NCBI GenBank assembly: GCA_900545265.1
Contig: UQYI01000010.1
Span: 17,659 to 81,658 of the forward strand
Length of the DNA: 64,000 bases
Direction of reading: 5' to 3'
DNA from: an uncultured Eubacteriales bacterium
GTDB taxonomy: Bacteria; Bacillota; Clostridia; Christensenellales; CAG-138
Shown here: piece by piece, positions 32,108 to 41,442 of the stretch
Layout of the letters: every line of letters starts with the position of its first letter
Numbering within the stretch: the first letter of the stretch is position 1
Notes under the pieces: generated by a model
What the model was told of the DNA's origin: nothing
Seen by the model: the letters and a program-made list of their open reading frames with translations, nothing else
Databases searched by the model: none
Position numbers and translations under genes: made by a program

Positions 32108-32644
32108 TTAGTAATTCTGGGCGTGTACTTCAAAGTAGCTCTGCGGATGAGCGCAGACGGGGCAAACCTCGGGCGCCTTGGTGCCCACTACGATGTGGCC
32201 GCAGTTCCGGCATTCCCAGATCTTCACTTCGCTCTTTTCAAAGACGGCGGCGGTCTCTACGTTCTTCAGCAGGGCGCGGTACCGCTCCTCATGGTGCTTT
32301 TCGATCTCACCCACCAGACGGAACTTTACAGCCAGATCGTGGAAGCCTTCGGCCTCGGCGGTTTTGGCAAAGTCCTCATACATATCCGTCCACTCATAAT
32401 TTTCCCCGTCGGCGGCGGCGGCCAGATTTTCGGCGGTGCTGCCGATGCCGCTGAGCTCCTTGAACCACATCTTGGCGTGTTCCTTTTCGTTATCGGCGGT
32501 CTTGAGGAACAGGGAGGAGATCTGCTCATAGCCTTCCTTCTTGGCTACGCTGGCAAAATAGGTATACTTGTTCCGGGCCTGAGATTCCCCGGCAAAGGCG
32601 GCCTGAAGGTTCTTTTCCGTCTGGGTTCCTGCGTATTTGCTCAT
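32108..32644 (-). CDS. rbr: Rubrerythrin
   Basis: A 178-aa peroxide-reducing non-haem iron protein. The ferritin-like diiron domain shows ExxR (GESQARNKYTYFA), DNEKEHAKMW and EIEKHHEERY; the C-terminal rubredoxin domain has CRNCG and CPVCAHP. It is the first gene of the rbr-dfx operon of an anaerobe, transcribed leftward from a consensus promoter at 32718-32746 with a PerR-like AT-rich site just downstream. Confidence 0.97.
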   Translation of the reverse strand: MSKYAGTQTEKNLQAAFAGESQARNKYTYFASVAKKEGYEQISSLFLKTADNEKEHAKMWFKELSGIGSTAENLAAAADGENYEWTDMYEDFAKTAEAEGFHDLAVKFRLVGEIEKHHEERYRALLKNVETAAVFEKSEVKIWECRNCGHIVVGTKAPEVCPVCAHPQSYFEVHAQNY

Positions 32645-32701
32645 GATTTGCTTCTCCTTTTGTATGATTGATTTTATTTTGCTCTAAAACAGTAACGATT
32701 C

Positions 32702-32746
32702 TTATTACTATAATTAGAGTATACACGGGAAAACCGCTTCTGTCAA
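32702..32746 (-). promoter_or_regulatory. rbr-dfx promoter with PerR-like site
   Basis: On the minus strand TTGACA (32746-32741), 17-base spacer, TATACT (32723-32718). TTATTACTATAATTA at 32702-32716 matches 10 of 14 fixed positions of the PerR box. Peroxide control is inferred. Confidence 0.65.
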
Positions 32747-32856
32747 TAGGAAAACGCAAAAAAGTTAGTTTTCCTTATGTTGGGAGCGGCAGCGGGGGCA
32801 GGCATACTTTTTGCGGCTGGGCCATACACTTCCATATATGCCATTGGGAGGGGAGT

Positions 32857-33117
32857 ATGGAAGATAGAGCCTGCCTGCTGGGCAAGTATATAGCAGAGAC
32901 CGGCAGCACCGTCCGCCGGGCGGCACAGGTCTTTGCCATCAGCAAATCCACGGTGCATAAGGATGTTACCGTGAAGCTCCGCCGGGAGGATCGGGCCCTG
33001 TATGCCCGGGTGCGGGAGGTGCTGGAGAAGAACAAGGCCGAGCGGCACATCCGGGGCGGACTGGCCACCCGGGAGAAATTCCTCCACCGGGAAGAGACGC
33101 CCCTCTCCCGGCCCTGA
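32857..33117 (+). CDS. spoIIID: Sporulation transcription factor SpoIIID
   Basis: An 86-aa helix-turn-helix regulator of the mother cell during sporulation. The family run YIAETGSTVRRAAQVFAISK followed by STVHKDVTVKLRRED and the basic AERHIRGGLATREKF tail are clear. SpoIIID acts with SigE-dependent transcription. The start ATG 32857 follows GGGAGGGGAG. Its presence, with sigG at 59 kb, shows that the organism carries a spore programme. Confidence 0.95.
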   Translation: MEDRACLLGKYIAETGSTVRRAAQVFAISKSTVHKDVTVKLRREDRALYARVREVLEKNKAERHIRGGLATREKFLHREETPLSRP

Positions 33118-33169
33118 GGGGAACCGGGCCTGGGACGCGGGGATATGGGGAAGGCGGGAACTCGGGGAG

Positions 33170-33255
33170 CGGAGCCCCGGGTTTGCCCCGGAGGGGCAAA
33201 GGCCGGGCCGCTTTGGCGGCCCGGCAGCGCCGCAGGGCGGCGCTCCGGGGCTCCG
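33170..33255. repeat. Four-way-junction element 8 (type B)
   Basis: Outer stem CGGAGCCCCGG / CCGGGGCTCCG (11 bp). Arms: TTTGCCCC-GGA-GGGGCAAA, GCCGGGCCGC-TTTG-GCGGCCCGGC, AGCGCCGC-AGG-GCGGCGCT. All perfect. GGGACGCGG lies just upstream at 33132-33140. Confidence 0.8.
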
Positions 33256-33343
33256 CCTTTCGTGCCGGTGGAAGGGGCTGCGGGGCACGTCCCCACCCTC
33301 GGCGCCGCAGAAGAGGGAGTGGGCGGGGTTGGTTTACGGCGGT

Positions 33344-34000
33344 TCAGACAGAGGCGTCTTCGCCGTAGGGCACGCAGGCCGCAGCGGCGGCATAGACCCG
33401 GGCGGCCCCCGCTTTCTTCAGGGCGGCGGCGCAGGCGCACAGGGTGGCGCCGGTGGTGCATACATCGTCCACCAGAATGATCCGCCGGCCCGCCGCCTCC
33501 GGGGCTGCCATAAAGGCGTTTTCCAGATTTTTCTGCCTTTCTTCGGCAGAAAGTCCCTTCTGGGCCCGGGTCAGCCGGGTCTTTTTCAGCAGGGCGGGGC
33601 ACACCGGCAGCCCATAGGCGGAAGAAAGATACAAAGCCAGCTCCCGGCTCTGGTTATAGCCCCGGGTCAGGGCTTTCAGGGGGTGCAGGGGCACGGGCAC
33701 CAGCACTTCTCCCCGCCAGTGAGAGGGAAGGCGCATATACTGGGCAAAAAATCCCCCCAGATACAGCTGCTCCCGGTTTTTGAACCGGGAGATGGCCCCC
33801 GGCACCTCTCCCGCATACAAAAGCCCCGCCGTCAGCCCATCCAGAGGGAAGGGAGCGGCGGGGGCAGGGCAAAGGCGCAGGGATTTCCGGCAGGCAGAAC
33901 AAAGGCCCTCCGGCCCCAGCACTTCTTCCTTTTGGCACAGGCAGCAGCGGTGCAGGGAGCCGAAAAGCAGCTCATGAAGGGCGCGGCGGTCAATCCTCAT
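33344..34000 (-). CDS. comF: ComF family protein
   Basis: A 218-aa ComF-type protein, implicated in DNA uptake and processing. An N-terminal zinc finger (CCLCQKEEVLGPEGLCSAC) is followed by a phosphoribosyltransferase-like domain with the PRPP loop ILVDDVCTTGATL. VLVPVPLHPLKALTRGYNQS is a further ComF landmark. The start ATG 34000 lies inside the end of recD2 (11-base overlap), with AGGAGG in the recD2 coding sequence, so the two are coupled; this recD2-comF pairing fits DNA repair or uptake. Confidence 0.9.
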   Translation of the reverse strand: MRIDRRALHELLFGSLHRCCLCQKEEVLGPEGLCSACRKSLRLCPAPAAPFPLDGLTAGLLYAGEVPGAISRFKNREQLYLGGFFAQYMRLPSHWRGEVLVPVPLHPLKALTRGYNQSRELALYLSSAYGLPVCPALLKKTRLTRAQKGLSAEERQKNLENAFMAAPEAAGRRIILVDDVCTTGATLCACAAALKKAGAARVYAAAAACVPYGEDASV

Positions 34001-36191
34001 TCCGGGCCTCCTGCAGCCGAACGGCCAGTGCGGTAAAGCGGCGGCGGGACTGCACCGTGCGCACCATCCGGGCAATGGTATCCCGGCGGCCCAGACAATA
34101 TACCAGTTTTTTGGCCCGGGTCACGGCGGTATACAGCAGATTCCGGTTCAGCAGCATGGGGGGGCCGCCTGCCAGAGGCAGCAGCACCGTGGGAAATTCG
34201 CTCCCCTGGCTTTTGTGTATGCTGATGCAGTAGGCCAGATCCAGCTCCTCTGCCTGGGTAAAGTCATACATGGCCAGCCGCCCGTCGTCAAACAGCACAT
34301 GGAGGACCCGGTTCAGGTTGTCCAGCCGGAACAGGGTGCCCAGATCCCCGTTAAAGGCCCCGGCTCCCTCCTGCAGGGCGCCGTCCGGGCCGGGCTTCTG
34401 CCATTCCACTTTATAGTCGTTTTTGATCTGCATGATTTTATCCCCCTGCCGCAGCAGCAAGGAGCCGAAGTTGTGCTCCGGTTTTCCCAGCTCGGGGGGG
34501 TTCAGGGCCTCCTGCAGGATCCGGTTCAGGTTTTCTACCCCCAGAGTTCCCTTTTTCATGGGAGTCAGCACCTGCACATCCATAAGGGGTTCTCCGGTGC
34601 CCAGGCGGGCGCTTTCCCGCAGGCAAAGTTCCCGCACCCGGTTCAGTATCAGCTCGGGCACGTTCTGCTCCTCATAGATAAAGTCGCTGTCGCCGTTTTC
34701 CAGAACCGGCATCTGCCCTTCGTTGATCCGGTGGGCATTGGTAATGATCCGGCTGGTCTGGGCCTGCCGGAAGATCTCCGTCAGCCGTATCACCGGCACT
34801 ACCCCGCTGCTGAGGATATCCCGCAGCACATCCCCGCAGCCAACGGGGGGCAGCTGATCCGCATCCCCCACCAGAATGAGCCGGGTTCCACGGGGCAGAG
34901 CCTGGGTCAGGGCGTGCATCAGGGGCACATCCACCATGCTCATTTCGTCTACAATGACCATGTCATAATCCAGAGGATCGTCCTTGCAGCGCACAAAGCC
35001 CTCCCCGGGGTTGTATTCCAGCAGCCGGTGCAGGGTGCTGGCTTCGGCGCCGGTGGCTTCGCTCATGCGCTTGGCCGCCCGGCCCGTGGGAGCGCACAGG
35101 GCAAAGGTCATGCCCATTTCGCTGAGAGCGAAGGTGATGCAGCGGATAATGGTGGTCTTGCCCGTGCCCGGGCCCCCGGTGATCACCAGCAGCCCGGCAT
35201 TCAGAGCTGCTTCCACCGCCTGCGTCTGGGAGGCGGACAGGGTCACCCCCAGCTCCTGCTGGTATTGCGCCACATCCCAGAAGGGGTTCTGCACAGGCTT
35301 TTCCAGCAGGGTCGTGAGCTTTTGGGCAATGCTCTCCTCCATGCGGGCCAGATAGGGCAGAAAAATGCCCTCCGTCTCGCCCACACGCCGGGAAAGGAGG
35401 CTTTCATCGGCCACCATGGCCTCCAGCGCTTCCTCCAGCAGCTCCGGATCCACCCCCAGCAGCCCCACGGTTTTCAGCAGCAGCTTATCCTTGGGCAGAT
35501 AGGTGTGCCCGTATTCGGAACGGGCGTCCTGCAGGGCGTAGCGCAGCCCCGCAAAAAGCCGGGCGGCAGAGGTGGTCTCAAAGCCCGCTACCCGCTGGGC
35601 AATGGCGTCGGCAGTGACAAAGCCGATGCCCTCAATATCGTCTATAAGCTGATAGGGGTTCTCCTGCACCTTCATCAGGGCCATGTCCCCATACTTTTTG
35701 TAAAGCTTATAGGCCTGGTTCACCGTCATGCCATAGGGCTCCAGAGAAAGAAGGATCTCCCGCATGGTGCGGTTTTCCTGAAAGGAATCGGCGATCATCC
35801 GGTATTTTTTCGGGCCGATGCCGGGGATCTCCAGCAGCCGCCGGGGCTCCTCCTCCATAATGCGCAGGGTATCCATCCCAAAGGTGTTTACCAGTATCCG
35901 GGCCATGGCCGGGCCGATGCCCTTGACGGTGCCGCTGGAAAGATAGCTTTCTATGGCGCCCAGGGTGGAAGGGGCCAGCACTTCGCATTTTGCGGCGGCA
36001 AACTGCTGCCCGTACCGGGGGTGAAACTTCAGGGAACCCTCCAGGCGCACCGTATCCCCTACGGAGCAAAGGGGAAGGGCTCCGCAGGCGGTAAAGTCTG
36101 CATTTTTCTCCTCGTCAAACAGGGACAGGACGGTATATCCGTTGTCCGTATTGCGGAAGATGATGGATTGTACAACGCCGGTGATCTCCAT
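33990..36191 (-). CDS. recD2: ATP-dependent RecD2-like DNA helicase
   Basis: A 733-aa superfamily 1B 5'-3' helicase. The N-terminal OB region and helix-hairpin-helix repeats (VKGIGPAMARIL, IPGIGPKKYRMI) precede the motor: Walker A GGPGTGKTT (339-347), motif Ia/GAPTGRAAKR-like CAPTGRAAKRMSEATG, Walker B VIVDEMSMVD, motif III GDADQLPPVG, and motif VI YTAVTRAKKLV. Length and layout are those of RecD2, which acts without RecBC. ATG 36191 is chosen because GGAGA lies 7 bases upstream. comF overlaps its 3' end. Confidence 0.96.
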   Translation of the reverse strand: MEITGVVQSIIFRNTDNGYTVLSLFDEEKNADFTACGALPLCSVGDTVRLEGSLKFHPRYGQQFAAAKCEVLAPSTLGAIESYLSSGTVKGIGPAMARILVNTFGMDTLRIMEEEPRRLLEIPGIGPKKYRMIADSFQENRTMREILLSLEPYGMTVNQAYKLYKKYGDMALMKVQENPYQLIDDIEGIGFVTADAIAQRVAGFETTSAARLFAGLRYALQDARSEYGHTYLPKDKLLLKTVGLLGVDPELLEEALEAMVADESLLSRRVGETEGIFLPYLARMEESIAQKLTTLLEKPVQNPFWDVAQYQQELGVTLSASQTQAVEAALNAGLLVITGGPGTGKTTIIRCITFALSEMGMTFALCAPTGRAAKRMSEATGAEASTLHRLLEYNPGEGFVRCKDDPLDYDMVIVDEMSMVDVPLMHALTQALPRGTRLILVGDADQLPPVGCGDVLRDILSSGVVPVIRLTEIFRQAQTSRIITNAHRINEGQMPVLENGDSDFIYEEQNVPELILNRVRELCLRESARLGTGEPLMDVQVLTPMKKGTLGVENLNRILQEALNPPELGKPEHNFGSLLLRQGDKIMQIKNDYKVEWQKPGPDGALQEGAGAFNGDLGTLFRLDNLNRVLHVLFDDGRLAMYDFTQAEELDLAYCISIHKSQGSEFPTVLLPLAGGPPMLLNRNLLYTAVTRAKKLVYCLGRRDTIARMVRTVQSRRRFTALAVRLQEARNED

Positions 36192-36675
36192 ACGCATTCT
36201 CCAAAGTCAGATACAATAAGTCAGGGTAAAAGCGTCTGTCCCCAGGGTACGGGGCAGCGGGCTTTGCAGCCGGGAGCACAGCCCCTCGTCAAAGCATAAA
36301 AAGCGGATGACCAGGCAAAAACGGTCATGCTCTGCCGGAACCGTGGGGCAGGGGCAAAGAACGGGAACAAGGCCTGATGGCATTGCAGCCATTCACAGGG
36401 ACAGGGTACTCCAGCGGAACCGGGATGAGGATTTTGCGGCAAAAGCAGCAAAAATCTGTCCGGAAAAGCCCAAGCAGGCCTTTCTTCACGGGAAGCGGAC
36501 TTCCGTCCGGCCGAAGAACACCGTCCATGCGATTTCTGCCGACGCAAAGCAGGCAGAAGTGGCGGGGGACGCAATTCCTCGCCGAACCGGGAAAGGGATC
36601 CAAAGGCACAATACACCGCCGGAATTGGGAAAAGGGGCCTCGCCCGATGGGAGCCGTTAAAATGCGTGCGTCCGG
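36192..36675. other. Unassigned 480-bp region
   Basis: Between recD2 and the convergent-strand permease remnant. Frames on both strands stay open for about 100 codons, but none has a ribosome site, a family motif or the codon pattern of the neighbours. No hairpin family member, tRNA or riboswitch is recognisable. Confidence 0.4.
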
Positions 36676-37526
36676 TCAGGGCAGGAGCTGCAGCAGGCTC
36701 CCGGCGACTACGGCGGCCACATAGCATACCCCCAGCAGCAGGGCCCAGCTGTGCAGCCCCCGCTTGCCCTTGAGCAGCACCAGCATCCCCAGCCCGGCGC
36801 TGGTGCACAGCCCCCCACCAGAGAACCGAAGCTGAGCAGAGACTGCATATACAGCTCCACCAGCACTACGGATACGGCGCAGTTGGGGATCAGCCCCAGC
36901 AATGCCGCCAGGAAGGGCTGGAAGAACCCGGCCAGCAAAAACTTTTCCATGCTGGCCCGGGGCACCAGATCCATCAGCAGGGTCAGGGCAAAGGTGGCGG
37001 CAAACAGCACCGCCCATACGCTCAGGGTGTGTTTGCAGGTCTCCCACAGCAGCTCCTTTATATCCGCCTTTCGGGCATGGCAGGTGTGCTCCACGTGGAG
37101 GGCCTCAAAATCCGCCTGCTGACGGGTCTGCTTATAGAAAAAGTCCAGCCCGAAACCGGCGATGCAGGCCACCAGCACCTTAACGGCCACCAGCTTTCCG
37201 GCCAGAGCCAGTCCGCCCGGCTGAGAAAGGAGCACGGGCACCGCTTCATCCGAAGTGGAAAGAAACACGGCTACCAGCGTACCGGCGGTAACGATGCCCT
37301 CGTTATACAGGTGGGCGCAGGAAACGCTGAAGGAGCACTGGGGCACCAGCCCCAGCAGGGCGCCCCACAGGGGGCCCGTCCGGCGGGAACGGCGAAGGGC
37401 GGCGGTGAACTTTTCTCCGGCCCGGTGCTCTAAATATTCGATGAGGAAAAAGGTGCAGAACAGGATGGGCAGCAGAAGAAGGCAATCCTCATGAAACACT
37501 TCCCACAGAGTCTCCCAGAATGACAT
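36676..37526 (-). pseudogene. Putative manganese/arsenic-efflux-type permease, frameshifted at a G6 run
   Basis: From ATG 37526 the frame encodes a membrane protein (CLLLLPILFCTFFLIEYLEH, GLVPQCSFSVSCAHLY, TAGTLVAVFLSTSDEAVPV, GLIPNCAVSVVLVELYMQ) of the family annotated as putative manganese or arsenic efflux permeases. After LLSFGSLV it reaches a run of six C on the + strand (36811-36816) and loses frame. One more base would restore GLCTSAGLGMLVLLKGKRGL and a final membrane helix to the stop at 36676. It is a frameshift mutant, a slippage-based switch, or a read error. Confidence 0.7.
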
Positions 37527-37550
37527 ATGCAATAAAAACCTTCCTTTCGG

Positions 37551-37586
37551 AAAAATGTGCCCGCCATGAGTCACACAGCGGGCACA
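37551..37586 (-). terminator. Intrinsic terminator of glycyl-tRNA synthetase
   Basis: TGTGCCCGC (37578-37586 read leftward) pairs with GCGGGCACA (37556-37564), followed leftward by TTTTT. Confidence 0.8.
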
Positions 37587-37610
37587 AACAGGAATATGCG
37601 CAAATGCGGA

Positions 37611-38999
37611 TCAGAATACCAGCTTCTGCTCAATGTAAGCCCGCAGCTCGCCGATGGGCATGCGGATCTGCTCCATGGTATCCCGGTCGCGGACGGTAAC
37701 GCAGCCGTCGGTTTCGGAATCAAAGTCGTAGGTGATGCACATGGGCGTGCCGATCTCGTCTTCCCGGCGGTACCGCTTGCCGATGGAGCCGGTCTCGTCA
37801 AAGTCTACCATGAAGTATTTGGAAAGCTCTGCATGTACTTCCATGGCCTTTTCGGAAAGCTTCTTGCTCAGGGGCAGCACGGCGGCCTTGAAGGGGGCCA
37901 GGGCCGGATGCAGATGGAGCACCACCCGCACATCGCCCTTATCCAGCTCCTCTTCGTCGTAAGCATCGCACAGGAAGGCCAGCGCCACCCGGTCGGCGCC
38001 CAGAGAGGGCTCCACACAGTAAGGAACGAACTTTTCCCCGGTGAAGGGATCGGTATACTCAAAGCTTTCGCCGGAGACCTTGGCGTGGCAGCTCAGGTCA
38101 TAGTTGGTGCGGTCGGCAATGCCCCACAGCTCGCCCCAGCCGAAGGGGAAGGTGTATTCGATATCCGTGGTGCCGGTGGAGTAGAAGGAGAGCTCCTCCT
38201 GTTCGTGCTCCCGCAGGCGGATGTGGGCTTCCGTCATGCCCAGGCTCAGCAGCCAGTTTTTGCAGAAATCCTTCCAGTAGCGGTACCAGTCCATATCCGT
38301 GCCGGGGGCGCAGAAGAACTCGCACTCCATCTGCTCAAACTCCCGGGTGCGGAAGGTGAAGTTGCCCGGGGTGATCTCGTTGCGGAAGGATTTGCCCACC
38401 TGGCAGATGCCGAAGGGCAGCTTTTTGCGGGTGGTCCGCTGTACGTTTTTGAAGTTTACAAAGATGCCCTGGGCGGTTTCCGGCCGGAGATACAGCTGGC
38501 TGGCGGAATCCTCCGTAACGCCCTGAAAGGTTTTGAACATCAGGTTAAACTTGCGGATGGGGGTGAAGTTTTTGGCGCCGCACTGGGGGCACACGATGTC
38601 GTGATCCGCAATAAAGGCTTCCATCTCTTCGTTGCTCATGCCGTCGGGATGGAGATCCTCCAGGCCGTGGGCGGCGGCGTAATCCTCAATGAGCTTGTCT
38701 GCCCGGTGGCGGGCCTTGCAGCTTTTGCAGTCCATCAGCGGATCGGAAAAGCCGCCTACATGACCGGAGGCCACCCAGGTCTGGGGGTTCATCAAAATGG
38801 CGGCGTCCATGCCCACGTTATAGGGGCTTTCCTGTACGAACTTCTTCCACCAGGCCTTTTTCACGTTGTTTTTGAATTCCACACCCAGGGGGCCGTAGTC
38901 CCAGGTGTTGGAGAGACCGCCGTAGATCTCGCTTCCGGGGAAAATGAATCCTCTGTTCTTGCACAGGGAAACGATCTTGTCCATTGTGGCTTTGGTCAT
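37611..38999 (-). CDS. glyQS: Glycyl-tRNA synthetase, single-chain dimeric type
   Basis: A 462-aa class II synthetase charging tRNA-Gly, of the alpha2 type found in Gram-positives and archaea. Motif 1 region FPGSEIYGGLSNTWDYGPLG, the zinc-binding CKSC...CPQC insert, motif 2 GKSFRNEITPGNFTFRTREF with EFEQMECEFF, and motif 3 CVEPSLGADRVALAFL are present. ATG 38999 has AAAGGAG 9 bases upstream and is preferred over upstream in-frame ATGs. No T-box is visible in its short leader. It has its own promoter. Confidence 0.96.
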   Translation of the reverse strand: MTKATMDKIVSLCKNRGFIFPGSEIYGGLSNTWDYGPLGVEFKNNVKKAWWKKFVQESPYNVGMDAAILMNPQTWVASGHVGGFSDPLMDCKSCKARHRADKLIEDYAAAHGLEDLHPDGMSNEEMEAFIADHDIVCPQCGAKNFTPIRKFNLMFKTFQGVTEDSASQLYLRPETAQGIFVNFKNVQRTTRKKLPFGICQVGKSFRNEITPGNFTFRTREFEQMECEFFCAPGTDMDWYRYWKDFCKNWLLSLGMTEAHIRLREHEQEELSFYSTGTTDIEYTFPFGWGELWGIADRTNYDLSCHAKVSGESFEYTDPFTGEKFVPYCVEPSLGADRVALAFLCDAYDEEELDKGDVRVVLHLHPALAPFKAAVLPLSKKLSEKAMEVHAELSKYFMVDFDETGSIGKRYRREDEIGTPMCITYDFDSETDGCVTVRDRDTMEQIRMPIGELRAYIEQKLVF

Positions 39000-39046
39000 G
39001 GCTTCCATCTCCTTTATGGTGAATTGAATCTTTTTATCCTGATACA

Positions 39047-39074
39047 ATTATAATCGACATGGCCGATTTGTCAA
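39047..39074 (-). promoter_or_regulatory. Promoter of glycyl-tRNA synthetase
   Basis: On the minus strand TTGACA (39074-39069), 16-base spacer, TATAAT (39052-39047), about 40 bases before the gene start. Confidence 0.75.
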
Positions 39075-39126
39075 GGAAAACAGGCCTGGGGCCCGGTTTT
39101 TCGGGGCAGAACCGTATACGAAAGGC

Positions 39127-39217
39127 GGGGGCGCACTGCGTGCCTGGCGGCACGCCTGCGGGGGGCGACGCCCCCCCGCAGAGTTCCGGCGGCCAAGCCG
39201 CCGGAACGTGCGCCCCC
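39127..39217 (+). repeat. Four-way-junction element 9 (type A)
   Basis: Outer stem GGGGGCGCAC / GTGCGCCCCC. Arms: GCGTGCC-TGGC-GGCACGC, CTGCGGGGGGC with its partner ending CCCCGCAG, GTTCCGGCGGC-CAA-GCCGCCGGAAC (11 bp). GTATAC occurs a few bases outside both ends. Confidence 0.8.
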
Positions 39218-39233
39218 GGGCCCCGTATACCTC

Positions 39234-40166
39234 TCAGCTTCCGTACCGCTGCAAAAAGGCCAGCAGGTGGCTCCGGTAGTCGGCTTCCCCCACATACCAG
39301 CTGGCGCAGTGACCCGCGTCCTTTACGGTAAGGAAGTCCTTCTCCGTATGGCAGCGCTCCGCATTGGCCCGGCCCATTTCATAGGGCACCAGGTCGTCCG
39401 CCGTGCCGTGGATGAACAGGCAGGGGAGGGAGGTCTTGTCCAGCGCCGCCAGCGTGTTCACCTCATAAAAGCTGTAGTGCCCCAGCAGCCGGGCCCACAG
39501 ATCCATGCACCACAGCAGGGGATAGGGCGGCACCTTGTAGGCGGTGCGCAGGACGTGGCGGATGACTCCGGCGGGGTTGGTGTAGCCGCAGTCGGCAATG
39601 AGCCCCCGGATCTGCCGGGGCAAAGGCAGGGCTCCCGCCAGCAGCACCGTGGAAGCCCCCATGCTCTGACCGTACAAAAACAGGGGCAGCTCCGGATAGC
39701 GCAGGGAAAGCACCTGGGCCCACTGCTGGCAGTCATACTGCTCTTTGGCCCCAAAGGTGATGTAATCCCCCTGGCTGAGCCGGTGGGCCCGCTGGTAGGG
39801 ATAGAGCACCGTGTATCCCTGCTCATACAAAAGCTTGGCGATCAGGGCAAATTCCCGGGAGGGCCAGGAGCGAAAGCCGTGCATGGCCACGATAACGCCC
39901 TTTGGGTTTTCGCAGGGGAGAAGCTCCGCCTTGAGCTTCAGCCCGTCGTCGCTGGTGATCTCCAGAGTCTCCCGGTACTGGTCTTCAAACCAGTTTACGC
40001 CCTTTTCCACCCGGTCCCGAAAGGGGATCCGGGCGGAGGGGGCCACGGAGCTGTAGCGGAAAAGTTCCGTCCTGTCCCGGCGGCCCGTTCCCAGCTTGAA
40101 AGCGTAAAACGAGAAGAACAGAAACACCAGCACAAGCGCCCCCAGGGCGATCCATACATATACCAT
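39234..40166 (-). CDS. Alpha/beta hydrolase with N-terminal membrane anchor
   Basis: A 310-aa serine hydrolase. An N-terminal membrane helix (VWIALGALVLVFLFFSFYAF) anchors it, with the catalytic domain probably outside. Oxyanion segment VAMHGFRSW, nucleophile GQSMGAS, acid in FIHGTADDLVP and catalytic His in DAGHCASW are visible, as in the YqkD-like group. Substrate unknown. A GTATAC-flanked type A element lies 17 bases downstream, between it and the glycyl-tRNA synthetase promoter. Confidence 0.88.
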   Translation of the reverse strand: MVYVWIALGALVLVFLFFSFYAFKLGTGRRDRTELFRYSSVAPSARIPFRDRVEKGVNWFEDQYRETLEITSDDGLKLKAELLPCENPKGVIVAMHGFRSWPSREFALIAKLLYEQGYTVLYPYQRAHRLSQGDYITFGAKEQYDCQQWAQVLSLRYPELPLFLYGQSMGASTVLLAGALPLPRQIRGLIADCGYTNPAGVIRHVLRTAYKVPPYPLLWCMDLWARLLGHYSFYEVNTLAALDKTSLPCLFIHGTADDLVPYEMGRANAERCHTEKDFLTVKDAGHCASWYVGEADYRSHLLAFLQRYGS

Positions 40167-40235
40167 ATTGAATGACCTTTCTGCTTATATGTTCGTAGTA
40201 CCCCATCATATCACACAATTCCCCATATGGAAACC

Positions 40236-40264
40236 TTGACGGAAAAAAAGATACCCGATAAAAT
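40236..40264 (+). promoter_or_regulatory. Promoter of the aldo/keto reductase gene
   Basis: TTGACG (40236-40241), 17-base spacer, TAAAAT (40259-40264); 31 bases to ATG 40296. Confidence 0.65.
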
Positions 40265-40295
40265 AAAATATATGCTGTAATGTGGAGGGCTTTGT

Positions 40296-41420
40296 ATGGA
40301 TTTTTTTGAGAACGCAGTTAAACCCCTGGGCTTCGGCACCATGCGCCTGCCCCTGAAGGAGAACGGGGAGATCGATCAGCTTCAATTCAATGCCATGATC
40401 GACGATTTTATGGCGGCCGGATATACCTATTTTGACACGGCCTATTTTTATCACGACGGCCATTCCGAAGAGGCCGTAGGCGCCGGTCTGCTGGCCCGTT
40501 ACCCTCGGGAAAGCTTTATTCTGGCGGATAAGCTGCCCGTTTCCGTTCTGGCCAAAAGGGAGCATACCCCCCGGGAGATATTCCAGCTGCAGCAAAAGCG
40601 CAGCGGGGCGGACTTTTTTGATATGTATCTGCTCCATGCGCTGGATGCGGAGTATGCCAAAACGGCGGATGAGCTGGGGCTCTGGGACTTCATGCAGGAG
40701 CTGAAGGCGGAGGGGCTGATCAGGCATGCGGGCTTTTCCTTCCATGATAAGGCGGCGGTGCTGGAGCAGATCCTTACGGCCCACCCGGAGATGGAGTTTG
40801 TGCAGCTGCAGATCAACTATGCAGACTGGGAGGATAAAAACGTGCAGTCCCGCCTGTGCTATGAGGTCTGCGTAAAGCATAATAAGCCCGTCATCGTCAT
40901 GGAACCGGTAAAGGGCGGCCTGCTGGCCAGCGAAAAGGGCGTGTTCGCTCCCCTGCTGCAAAAGGCGGCTCCGGACAGATCGCTGGTGAGCTGGGCCTTC
41001 CGCTTCGTACATGACCTGCCCCAGGTAAAGATGATCCTTTCCGGCATGTCTGAAGAAGCCCAGGTGCAGGAGAACATCGCCCTCTTCGGCGGACTGGATC
41101 CCCTGACGGAGGCGGAGCGGCAGACCATTGCTCAGGCCCGGGAAGCCATTCAGAAGGCGGGGGAGATCGGCTGCACCGCCTGCCGCTACTGCGTCAACGG
41201 CTGCCCCGAGGGTATCCATATCCCCCGGATCCTGGCCGTGCTCAACAGCTACAAGCGCTACGGCTCTCTGGAGCGGGCCAAAGCCCAGTATGGGTATGCC
41301 ACCCGGGGCGGCGCAAAGGCTTCCCAGTGCCGCCGCTGCGGCCGCTGCGAGGGCGTGTGCCCCCAGCACCTGTATATCTCCGGCTATATGCAGGAGGCCG
41401 CCCGGCTGTTTGAAAACTGA
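40296..41420 (+). CDS. Aldo/keto reductase with 2[4Fe-4S] C-terminus
   Basis: A 374-aa oxidoreductase. The N-terminal barrel shows LGFGTMRLPL, FDTAYFYHDGHSEEAVG with the catalytic Tyr, and IVMEPVKGGLLA near the cofactor site. The C-terminus has ferredoxin-like cysteines, CTACRYCVNGCPEGI and CRRCGRCEGVCPQ, for two iron-sulfur clusters. The substrate is unknown. GGAGG precedes the ATG. The ferredoxin-type membrane protein begins 22 bases downstream, so electrons may pass between the two. Confidence 0.93.
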   Translation: MDFFENAVKPLGFGTMRLPLKENGEIDQLQFNAMIDDFMAAGYTYFDTAYFYHDGHSEEAVGAGLLARYPRESFILADKLPVSVLAKREHTPREIFQLQQKRSGADFFDMYLLHALDAEYAKTADELGLWDFMQELKAEGLIRHAGFSFHDKAAVLEQILTAHPEMEFVQLQINYADWEDKNVQSRLCYEVCVKHNKPVIVMEPVKGGLLASEKGVFAPLLQKAAPDRSLVSWAFRFVHDLPQVKMILSGMSEEAQVQENIALFGGLDPLTEAERQTIAQAREAIQKAGEIGCTACRYCVNGCPEGIHIPRILAVLNSYKRYGSLERAKAQYGYATRGGAKASQCRRCGRCEGVCPQHLYISGYMQEAARLFEN

Positions 41421-41442
41421 AATCGACCCAACGGAGAAAACT

